From contig CAZFUY010000016.1 of NCBI GenBank assembly GCA_964522445.1, positions 1-37,894 of the forward strand: a stretch of 37,894 bases of DNA. Reading direction: 5' to 3'. The translations under genes and the position numbers were made by a program. Positions 31,414-37,894 of the stretch are shown in pieces. The number at the start of each line of letters is the position of its first letter. Within the stretch, counting starts at the first letter, position 1. Under the pieces are notes generated by a model. That model worked only from the letters and a program-made list of their open reading frames with translations. It made no database searches and was not told the origin of the DNA. This DNA is from CAZFUY01 sp964522445 (GTDB lineage: Bacteria > Pseudomonadota > Gammaproteobacteria > SZUA-229).

Positions 31414-32547
31414 TTAAAGCATTTCATAAGCTAGTTGAGCGATATTATTCGAGCCGCCTTTTTTGCCTAATTTTTCTTTAACCTGATTTAACTTTTTTAT
31501 CATTTTGTTTCTGTATTTTTCATCGGTTAAAATTTTATCAATTTCACTGGCAATGGCGTCCGCTTTTGCTTCGTATTGAATAAATTCTTTAACAATATTT
31601 TCTTCAGCAACTATATTAACCAGTCCGATGTTGTCGATTGTTACCATGCGTTTTAGTATGAAATAAGATAATGCGGCTATTTTATAAGTGATTACATTAG
31701 GGATGCCCATTAATGCAATTTCAAGTGTTGCCGTTCCAGATGCGGTGATAATGGCATCGCATACCTGCATGACATCGTAAGTATTGTCTTTTATAAGTTT
31801 TATATTAAGTGAGCTATATTTTTCCAGGCAGGCAGAAAAATCATTTTTATTTAGTGTGCTTGCAATGGGTAAAATAAATTGTATGTCGGGGTGTTTCTGT
31901 TTTAATAAAACAGCAGTTTCCAGTTGAATGGGTAATACGCGTTTTATTTCGCCTTTGCGGCTGCCGGGGAATAAGCCAATGATTTTACTGTTTGTATTTA
32001 ATTTGTATTCATCAATGGCCAGTTGTTTTGTTTTTGTGGCTTTAGCTTCATCGACTAAAGGATTGCCTACAAAACGGACGGGAACATTGGCTTTCTTATA
32101 AAATTTTTCTTCAAATGGAAAGAGTACGGCCATCATGTCAATAAGCTGGCCAATTTTATGCACGCGATGGGGGCGCCATGCCCATACCTGTGGGCTAATA
32201 TAAAATAAAACTTTTATACCCAGCTCTTTGGCTGTTTTGGCAAGTTTGAAATTAAATTCCTGATAATCGACAAGTATTAATAAATCGGGAGGGTTGTTGC
32301 GTAGCTCATCTCGTAGTTTATTTAATACAGCGATGATTTTACGGTAGTTAATCAGTACTTCAACTATGCCGACTACTGCGATATCAGAGCAGTCAATTAG
32401 AACGTCAACGCCTGCTTCACGAAGTTTTTCACCGCCCAGTCCTTTTACATGAATACTGCTATCTATTTTGTGTAGTGCTTTAACAAGATTGGCGGCATGC
32501 AGGTCGCCGGATGCTTCACCTGCGCTGATCAATATGCTCTTAGGCAT
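31414..32547 (-). CDS. lpxB: Lipid-A-disaccharide synthase
   Basis: LpxB joins UDP-2,3-diacylglucosamine and lipid X to the tetraacyl disaccharide at the inner membrane. 377 residues of the GT19 family. Motifs are SAGEASGDLHAANLV (8-22), the LLILVDYQEFNFKLAK segment, YISPQVWAWRPHRV, FPFEEKFY, FVGNPLVDEA, IGLFPGSRKGEI, and ASGTATLEIALMGIPNVITYK. It faces lpxA instead of following it on the same strand as in E. coli. It lies 186 bases downstream of gnnB, in a gap holding CTCTGTG-type repeats, so it may have its own promoter. The Shine-Dalgarno is weak. Confidence 0.96.
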   Translation of the reverse strand: MPKSILISAGEASGDLHAANLVKALHKIDSSIHVKGLGGEKLREAGVDVLIDCSDIAVVGIVEVLINYRKIIAVLNKLRDELRNNPPDLLILVDYQEFNFKLAKTAKELGIKVLFYISPQVWAWRPHRVHKIGQLIDMMAVLFPFEEKFYKKANVPVRFVGNPLVDEAKATKTKQLAIDEYKLNTNSKIIGLFPGSRKGEIKRVLPIQLETAVLLKQKHPDIQFILPIASTLNKNDFSACLEKYSSLNIKLIKDNTYDVMQVCDAIITASGTATLEIALMGIPNVITYKIAALSYFILKRMVTIDNIGLVNIVAEENIVKEFIQYEAKADAIASEIDKILTDEKYRNKMIKKLNQVKEKLGKKGGSNNIAQLAYEML

Positions 32548-32582
32548 GATAAAGAAGCCAGTTCAAAAAAGTAAAAGAATTT

Positions 32583-32697
32583 GACGCAGAGGCGCAGAGA
32601 TGCAGAGAAGATCTATTTGCTTTATATAAAACAGTTATCATTTTCTGGCAGAGTTTAGATTTATATCAAAAACACGGTGTCTCTGTGTCTCTGTGGC
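32583..32697. repeat. CTCTGTG/CACAGAG-type inverted extragenic repeat
   Basis: The left part GACGCAGAGGCGCAGAG (from 32583 to 32608) and the right part GTGTCTCTGTGTCTCTGTGG (to 32697) are inverted copies of a tandem 9-base unit resembling GACACAGAG. About 64 bases lie between them. This is the familiar scattered repeat of many bacterial genomes. It lies between gnnB and lpxB. Confidence 0.7.
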
Positions 32698-32733
32698 AAT
32701 GTATTTCATGTTTAATTTTATTTGTATATTATT

Positions 32734-33828
32734 TTATAAGGCCTGCTTTATCACATCTGTAATGCGTTTTATTTTTTCTTCTTCCAGCTCTGGATAAACA
32801 GGCAGTGAAAAACATTTTTCAGTAATCGATTCAGTTACAGGAAGGTTCGGTGCTTTGTAATCTTTTGCATACACATCCTGTAGATGTAATGGTATGGGGT
32901 AGTAAACAGCACAGGCGATATTCTCATCCTGTAAGGCGTTCATTATTTTGTCTCGTTGAGGGTGCAGACAGGTGTACTGGTGATACACATGCTTGCCAAT
33001 GCCGTCTTCAAATGGCATAACAATATCTGTGTCAGCCAGCATGGTTTTGTATGTACTATCAACACGGCGGCGGTTGTCATTGTAATTATCAATGTGTTTT
33101 AGTTTGATGCGTAAAATGACGGCCTGCAATTCATCGAGGCGACTGTTGTAACCGATTAATGTATGGTGATAGCGTTTGGTCATGCCGTGATTGCGCAAAA
33201 CTTTAACCTGTTCTGCCAGTTCATCTGAGTTTGTACTGATTAAACCGCCATCGCCAAAACATCCCAGATTTTTACTGGGGAAAAAACTGAATGCGCCGAG
33301 ATCACCAAAGCTGCCAGTTTGTTTGTCGTTTATGTGAGCGCCAAATGACTGTGCGCAATCTTCAATAACTTTAAGATTATTTTTTTCACAAAGACTCATT
33401 AGTGCTGGCATATTGACTGGCTGACCAAATAAATGCACTGGAATGACGGCTTTTGTTTTATCGGTAATGGCTTTTTCAACTTCATTCAAATCTATATTGA
33501 ATGTTTGTGGGTCGATATCAACAAATACGGGTTTTGCACCCACATAACTAATGGCTTCTGCTGTGGCAATAAAGGTAAAAGGTGTGGTGATAACTTCATC
33601 GTCTTCGCCTATGCCAGCAGCGAGTAATGCTAAATGCAGGGCATCTGTGCCGGAGGCTACGCCAATAGTGTGTTTAACGCCCAGATAGTCTGCGGCTTCT
33701 TTTTCAAATGCCTGAACATTAGGACCTAAAATAAATTGAGTTGCTTCCAGTGCCTGCAACATGGCAGTGTCAATTTCCTGCTTAAGCGTATTGTATTGCT
33801 GTTTAAGGTCAACCATAGGGATATTCAT
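32734..33828 (-). CDS. gnnB: DegT/DnrJ/EryC1 sugar aminotransferase, likely GnnB
   Basis: A PLP-dependent sugar-nucleotide aminotransferase of 364 residues. The PLP lysine is Lys186 in SFFPSKNLGCFGDGG. Asp157-Cys-Ala-Gln160 (VIEDCAQ) binds the cofactor ring. GTDALHLAL (about 60-68), TPFTFIATAEAI and HNHGMTKRYHHTLIGYNSRLDELQA-type regions (here LRNHGMTKRYHHTLIGYNSR) are standard for the VI_beta/WbpE group. In A. ferrooxidans GnnB transaminates UDP-3-keto-GlcNAc to UDP-GlcNAc3N, and its gene lies between lpxA and lpxB. The same gene pair is here next to lpxB. The gnnA start-to-gnnB arrangement is tight (9 bases). The alternative is a 3-amino sugar for O-antigen (WbpE-like), but no O-antigen genes are nearby. 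Confidence 0.78.
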   Translation of the reverse strand: MNIPMVDLKQQYNTLKQEIDTAMLQALEATQFILGPNVQAFEKEAADYLGVKHTIGVASGTDALHLALLAAGIGEDDEVITTPFTFIATAEAISYVGAKPVFVDIDPQTFNIDLNEVEKAITDKTKAVIPVHLFGQPVNMPALMSLCEKNNLKVIEDCAQSFGAHINDKQTGSFGDLGAFSFFPSKNLGCFGDGGLISTNSDELAEQVKVLRNHGMTKRYHHTLIGYNSRLDELQAVILRIKLKHIDNYNDNRRRVDSTYKTMLADTDIVMPFEDGIGKHVYHQYTCLHPQRDKIMNALQDENIACAVYYPIPLHLQDVYAKDYKAPNLPVTESITEKCFSLPVYPELEEEKIKRITDVIKQAL

Positions 33829-33837
33829 AATGTCGTG

Positions 33838-34773
33838 CTACTCGCTTAATAATTTTGAAATTTCAGTGGCCGCAGCCAGTGCGCGGCGACCATCTTCACC
33901 GGATACCAGTGTTGGACTGTTATTTTCTATGCTGTTGAGAAAGGCAATAATTTCAGCTTTTAGAGCATCATTGTCTTCGTAAACGCTTTCGATGCTTTCA
34001 ATTTCAGGAATGCCGGGGAACATTTCTTTCTCGCCCTTGTGATAAATGTTCATTGCGCGATTATGAAAATCAATGGTAATGCATGAGTCTGGCTGAAACA
34101 GGCGCATTTTTCGCTCTGTTTTCATGGCGACACGGCTGGCAGTAACATTTGCAACGCAGCCGTTTTCAAACTCAATGCGCACATTAGCGATATCAGTAGA
34201 GCTGGTTAGCACGGGGGTTCCCGATGCGGCAATGGATTTAACCTCTGAGCGAACAATATTAAGAATAATGTCGATATCATGGATCATTAAATCAAGTACA
34301 ACATTAACGTCTGTGGCGCGTGGGTTAAAAGGTGCCAGTCTGTGAGATTCAATAAAAACAGGGTTATCCAGCGCCTTGTCCAGATCGAGAATGGCGGCAT
34401 TAAATCGTTCTAAATGACCGACCTGAATTAATTTGCCGTTTTCTTTGGCAATACTGATTAATTCATCTGCTTCATCAACGCTAACCGTAATAGGTTTTTC
34501 GATGAGTACATGAGCGCCATTAGATAAAAAGTCTTTAGCAATCTGGTAGTGCAGGGTAGTGGGTGCAGCAATACTCACTGCATCAACCTTGCCTAAAAGC
34601 GATTTATAGTCGGTTAGTGCCTGAACGCCGTGCTTATCGGCAATTGTTCTGGCTGTTTCTTCGCTGAAATCAACAACAGCAATTAGCTCGCTATTATCAA
34701 GGGCGGCATATTTATCTGCGTGGAATTTACCCAGATAACCTACACCAATCACTGCAGTTTTTATTTTGCTCAT
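33838..34773 (-). CDS. gnnA: Gfo/Idh/MocA sugar-nucleotide oxidoreductase, likely GnnA
   Basis: An NAD-dependent dehydrogenase of 311 residues. The Rossmann motif GVGYLG is at 10-15, the family EKP at 92-94 (VLIEKPITVSVDEADEL), VGHLERFN at about 118-125, and the catalytic-region His165-Asp166-Ile-Asp168 (DLMIHDIDIIL). GnnA oxidises the 3-OH of UDP-GlcNAc to the ketone that GnnB aminates. The start is set at MSKIKTAVIGVGYLG; an earlier in-frame start (34809) would add 12 non-family residues and overlap the rnhB control region. It is the first gene of gnnA-gnnB-lpxB, divergent from rnhB with only 50 bases between starts. The symbol rests on context and family, not on a test. Confidence 0.78.
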   Translation of the reverse strand: MSKIKTAVIGVGYLGKFHADKYAALDNSELIAVVDFSEETARTIADKHGVQALTDYKSLLGKVDAVSIAAPTTLHYQIAKDFLSNGAHVLIEKPITVSVDEADELISIAKENGKLIQVGHLERFNAAILDLDKALDNPVFIESHRLAPFNPRATDVNVVLDLMIHDIDIILNIVRSEVKSIAASGTPVLTSSTDIANVRIEFENGCVANVTASRVAMKTERKMRLFQPDSCITIDFHNRAMNIYHKGEKEMFPGIPEIESIESVYEDNDALKAEIIAFLNSIENNSPTLVSGEDGRRALAAATEISKLLSE

Positions 34774-34823
34774 ATAACTATAAGATGTCTTGTTTTTAAA
34801 GCAGGGCATTGTACCGGAAAGCT

Positions 34824-35417
34824 ATGAATGACGATATTGATTTTGATCTGACACCTTATAAATATGTGGCAGGAGCGGATGAAGCGGGTCGCGGCCCTCT
34901 GGTGGGGGCTGTTGTTGCGGCGGCTGTCATACTAGATCCTGAAAACCCGATTGAAGGATTAAATGATTCCAAGAAACTAAGTGAGAAAAAGCGAGAATTT
35001 CTGGCGGGTATTATTAAAGAAAAGGCGCTGGCCTGGTCAGTGGTTTCGGTTGATGCGGAAGAAATTGATCGAATTAATATTTTGCAGGCCAGTTTGCAGG
35101 CAATGAAAAGGGCAGTGGAGTCTTTGTCTGTTCAGGCAGATATTGCTCTGGTGGATGGAAATAAATGCCCGGATATGAGTTGTCGGGTTGAGGCGATAGT
35201 GAAAGGTGATAGCAAAGTGGCAGCTATTTCAGCAGCATCTATTTTGGCCAAAGTGGATCGTGATCATCAAATGTATGAGCTGCATAAGCTATATCCCCAG
35301 TATTTATTTAATAAGCACAAAGGTTATCCAACAAAAATGCATATGGAATTGCTCAATGAGCATGGTCCCTGTCCATTGCACAGGAAATCGTTTGGCCCAG
35401 TTAAAAAATTATTATAA
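34824..35417 (+). CDS. rnhB: Ribonuclease HII
   Basis: RNase HII removes ribonucleotides from DNA and RNA-DNA hybrids. 197 residues from the ATG at 34824, with GGAAAG just upstream. A TTG at 34809 is possible but less likely. The catalytic carboxylates appear in AGADEAGRGPLVGAVVAAAV (Asp19, Glu20), ALVDGNKCPD, and ASILAKVDRDHQM. It ends KSFGPVKKLL. In E. coli the order is lpxA-lpxB-rnhB-dnaE; here rnhB keeps its link to dnaE, but lpxB and gnnBA in front are reversed. Confidence 0.96.
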   Translation: MNDDIDFDLTPYKYVAGADEAGRGPLVGAVVAAAVILDPENPIEGLNDSKKLSEKKREFLAGIIKEKALAWSVVSVDAEEIDRINILQASLQAMKRAVESLSVQADIALVDGNKCPDMSCRVEAIVKGDSKVAAISAASILAKVDRDHQMYELHKLYPQYLFNKHKGYPTKMHMELLNEHGPCPLHRKSFGPVKKLL

Positions 35418-35748
35418 AACAATAGATTATGTTTGCTGGTTAAAGTTATTGTTTATTATAAATGCCACTGCCTGATGCTGTTAAAATGGTTGATTTCCCG
35501 TTATTTTTATAAAGTGGTGATCAGATTAATAAAAGCGGTTAATTTAATATATAAAAGTGGTGAATGCTTATCTAAATAAAGCAAAAATGAGCATCGAAAT
35601 GGGATATAGTTACAAAAACTGATTCAATGCAAAATATGAAGTTACAGCTAAAAGTGGTATCTATGTTATTTTCAATAGATCTATTATCGATATAAAACAA
35701 TAAGTTACATAAGCTATTTAAAATAATTATTAAGTTAGATATTTATAC
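35418..35748. other. 331-bp rnhB-dnaE intergenic region
   Basis: Very AT-rich, with no plausible gene. It holds the run of TAAAAGTGGT-like direct repeats (35482-35658) and otherwise A/T-rich sequence from which dnaE is presumably transcribed. I see no clear terminator after rnhB and no convincing Shine-Dalgarno before dnaE (TAAGTTAGATATTTATAC). Confidence 0.6.
35482..35658 (+). repeat. Iterated TAAAAGTGGT-like direct repeats upstream of dnaE
   Basis: Five related 9-10-base units, same orientation: TAAAATGGT (35482), TAAAGTGGT (35510), TAAAAGCGGT (35530), TAAAAGTGGT (35552) and TAAAAGTGGT (35649). The middle three are spaced 20 and 22 bases apart, about two helix turns, and two are followed by GA. 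This could be a regulator array or the decayed multiple terminal repeats of an IS21-type element. No transposase is present. Confidence 0.5.
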
Positions 35749-37894
35749 ATGAATCCTCGCTTTATCCATCTAAGATTACATACCGAATATTCGCTGGTTG
35801 ATGGCACTGTGCGTATAAAACCTTTAATGCAGGTTGCTGTTGAAAAGGGCATGCCTGCACTGGCAATGACAGACCAGAGTAATTTATTTGCCATGGTAAA
35901 GTTTTACCGTGCAAGTATGGCGGCAGGTATCAAGCCTATTATTGGTGTTGATATCTGGGTGCGTCCTGCCATAGAAACAGAGCAGCCTTCACGAATGGTT
36001 TTGCTGAGTCAGAATCAGCAGGGCTACCAAAATATTACTCAGCTGGTTTCTCGTTCTTACCTTGATGGTCAACATGGTGGTATCCCCATGATTGAGGTGG
36101 ACTGGTTGCGTGAGTTAAGTGACGGCATTATTGCATTGTCGGGTGCGCGTGAGGGTGATGTGGGCAAAGCGCTGCTGGCAGGCAATCAGATTCATGCAGA
36201 AGAATTGCTTAAAGCCTGGCAGAGTATTTTTCCTGATCGCTATTATCTGGAGTTGCAACGCACAGGCCGAGAAGGTGAAGAAGAGTATTTGCACTCGGCA
36301 GTGAGTCTGGCACTTGCTACCCAGACACCCGTTGTTGCGACTAATGATGTGCGCTTTATGGAGCAGAATGATTTTGATGCGCATGAAGTCAGAGTCTGTA
36401 TTCATGATGGCCGTACGCTGGATGATCCACGCCGCCCCAAACATTACAGTGATCAGCAGTATCTACGTTCCGAAGATGAAATGCTGGCGTTATTTGCAGA
36501 TATTCCAGAAGCGTTAGAAAACACAGTTGAGATTGCTCATCGTTGTAATTTATCAGTGCGTCTGGGTGAGAGTTTTCTGCCTAATTTCCCTGTTCCTGAA
36601 GGTGAAACCACAGACAGTTATTTTGCCCGTGTATCGTATGAGGGATTAGAAAAACGATTAGAAGTGCTTATCGATGCTGATGATCCTGAAGCTGAGGCTA
36701 AAAAGAAGGCTTACTACGAGCGTTTGCAGATTGAAATTGACGTTATTGTAGGCATGGGTTTTCCCGGTTATTTTCTTATTGTTGCTGATTTTATTCAGTG
36801 GTCCAAAGATAATGATATTCCGGTTGGGCCGGGTCGTGGTTCGGGAGCAGGTTCTCTGGTTGCCTATTCTATGCTGATAACGGATCTTGATCCGTTAAAA
36901 TTTGACCTCCTGTTTGAGCGTTTCTTAAATCCTGAGCGAGTGTCTTTGCCCGACTTTGATGTCGATTTCTGTATGGAAGGTCGTGACCGCGTTATTGATT
37001 ATGTGGCGCAGCATTATGGCCGTGACCGTGTATCTCAAATTATTACTTATGGCTCTATGGCGGCCAAAGCGGTTATCAGGGATGTGGGGCGAGTAAAAGG
37101 GCTGGCTTATGGTTTTGTTGATCGCATTGCTAAATTAATTCCCTTTGAAATCGGCATGACGCTGACCAAAGCTCTGGAGGAATCAGAAGATCTGGCAAAT
37201 GCTTATAAAGATGAGGATGATGTGCATGAGCTGATTGATATGGCTCTGTCTCTGGAAGGTCTGTCTCGAAATGCCGGCAAGCATGCGGGGGGGGTTGTTA
37301 TTTCGCCTTCTGTGCTCACTGATTTTACACCGCTGTACTGTGAACAGGGTGGCAAGAGTATTGTTACCCAATATGACAAGGATGATGTCGAAGCCATTGG
37401 ACTGGTGAAATTCGATTTTCTGGGGCTGCGCACGCTTACTATTATCGACTGGGCAGTAAAAAATATTAAAGCGCGGCATGAAGATCAGCAGGATCTGAAT
37501 ATTGATCTGCTGCCACTGGATGATGCCAAAGCCTTTAAATTGCTTCTGGCTGCTGAAACAACCGCTATATTCCAGCTTGAATCCAGTGGTATGAAAGACC
37601 TTGTTAAACGATTACAGCCGGATTGTTTTGAAGACATTATTGCGCTGGTTGCCCTGTTTCGTCCTGGCCCATTGCAATCGGGCATGGTGGATAACTTTAT
37701 TAATCGTAAACACGGACGTGAGGCGGTTTCTTATCCCGATGCGCAATATCAGCATGAATCATTAAAAACTATTCTCGATCCCACCTACGGCATTATTCTT
37801 TATCAGGAGCAGGTCATGCAGATTGCTCAGGTACTTGCCGGTTATTCGCTGGGGGGTGCAGATATGCTTCGTCGTGCCATGGGGAAGAAAAAAG
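35749..37894 (+). CDS. dnaE: DNA polymerase III alpha subunit, N-terminal 715 residues (3' truncated)
   Basis: The replicative polymerase catalytic subunit. It starts MNPRFIHLRLHTEYSLVDGT at 35749 and runs off the window end without a stop. The N-terminal PHP domain (about 1-275) shows LRLHTEYSLVDG and AMTDQSNLFAMVKFY, with metal-site residues degenerate as in other gammaproteobacterial DnaE. The palm follows, with the polymerase carboxylates in LPDFDVDFC (Asp402, Asp404) and KFDFLGLRTLT (Asp556), each one residue beyond the E. coli numbering. Further motifs are GPGRGSGAGSLVAYSMLITD, GKHAGGVVISP and FRPGPLQSGMV. The visible end, RRAMGKKK, lies in the fingers. Confidence 0.97.
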   Translation, partial: MNPRFIHLRLHTEYSLVDGTVRIKPLMQVAVEKGMPALAMTDQSNLFAMVKFYRASMAAGIKPIIGVDIWVRPAIETEQPSRMVLLSQNQQGYQNITQLVSRSYLDGQHGGIPMIEVDWLRELSDGIIALSGAREGDVGKALLAGNQIHAEELLKAWQSIFPDRYYLELQRTGREGEEEYLHSAVSLALATQTPVVATNDVRFMEQNDFDAHEVRVCIHDGRTLDDPRRPKHYSDQQYLRSEDEMLALFADIPEALENTVEIAHRCNLSVRLGESFLPNFPVPEGETTDSYFARVSYEGLEKRLEVLIDADDPEAEAKKKAYYERLQIEIDVIVGMGFPGYFLIVADFIQWSKDNDIPVGPGRGSGAGSLVAYSMLITDLDPLKFDLLFERFLNPERVSLPDFDVDFCMEGRDRVIDYVAQHYGRDRVSQIITYGSMAAKAVIRDVGRVKGLAYGFVDRIAKLIPFEIGMTLTKALEESEDLANAYKDEDDVHELIDMALSLEGLSRNAGKHAGGVVISPSVLTDFTPLYCEQGGKSIVTQYDKDDVEAIGLVKFDFLGLRTLTIIDWAVKNIKARHEDQQDLNIDLLPLDDAKAFKLLLAAETTAIFQLESSGMKDLVKRLQPDCFEDIIALVALFRPGPLQSGMVDNFINRKHGREAVSYPDAQYQHESLKTILDPTYGIILYQEQVMQIAQVLAGYSLGGADMLRRAMGKKK

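Noticed and set aside
34774..34809. 12-residue N-terminal extension of the oxidoreductase
   Set aside because: MSKIKTAVIGVG begins at the normal distance before the Rossmann motif; the extension would occupy the short divergent promoter region.
35482..35658. CRISPR array
   Set aside because: Units are only 9-10 bases, imperfect and unevenly spaced; no cas genes anywhere in the window.

Overview
The window is an AT-rich chromosomal segment of a gammaproteobacterium. This rests on gene order: rpsB-tsf-pyrH-frr-uppS-cdsA-dxr-rseP-bamA-skp-lpxD-fabZ-lpxA, then rnhB-dnaE, plus the ppiB-lpxH pair, glnD beside map, and an encoded-CCA tRNA-Arg(CCU). A secreted protein with a PEP-CTERM/VPxPA-type tail and a candidate sigma-54 promoter suggests an environmental, exopolysaccharide-producing lineage with an exosortase elsewhere. 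No prophage, CRISPR array, integrase or intact insertion sequence was seen. The genus cannot be named from sequence reading alone.

Layout. 1-5.7 kb is accessory: the C-terminal part of a SulP transporter, a host-attachment-family protein, the PEP-CTERM protein, an HPP membrane protein with an extra C-terminal domain, a DUF302 protein, a stand-alone NIF3-insert-like domain and two unrecognised small proteins. 5.8-18.1 kb is mostly on the minus strand: DUF2058 protein, lpxH, ppiB, tRNA-Arg, a two-RCK potassium channel with a DUF6394 membrane partner, dapE, an uncharacterised pair (VWA protein and membrane-anchored coiled-coil protein), glnD and map. 18.2-31.25 kb is the long plus-strand block for translation factors, UMP kinase, undecaprenyl and isoprenoid synthesis, phospholipid synthesis, outer-membrane biogenesis and early lipid A synthesis. 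A candidate S2 autoregulatory leader precedes rpsB. A terminator, a 121-bp palindrome and a REP-like hairpin separate tsf from pyrH.

31.4-34.8 kb holds the most informative feature: lpxB plus an aminotransferase/oxidoreductase pair, all on the minus strand and inserted between lpxA and rnhB-dnaE. The pair matches the GnnB/GnnA type known from Acidithiobacillus ferrooxidans, which makes UDP-GlcNAc3N for lipid A with amide-linked primary acyl chains. The order lpxA> <lpxB <gnnB <gnnA rnhB> is what an in-place inversion of an ancestral gnnA-gnnB-lpxB block would give. LpxA also carries Met at the position of the E. coli hydrocarbon ruler (Gly173), which predicts a short (about C10) 3-hydroxyacyl chain. 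Together these give a testable prediction for an unusual lipid A.

The intergenic spaces are rich in small palindromic repeats of several families: GTAGGAGCGGCTTTAGCC-type REPs, a CCCTCTCCC hairpin, a GGGGAC...GTCCCC hairpin, CTCTGTG-type repeats, a 55-bp palindrome and a 121-bp palindrome. A run of TAAAAGTGGT-like direct repeats lies upstream of dnaE.
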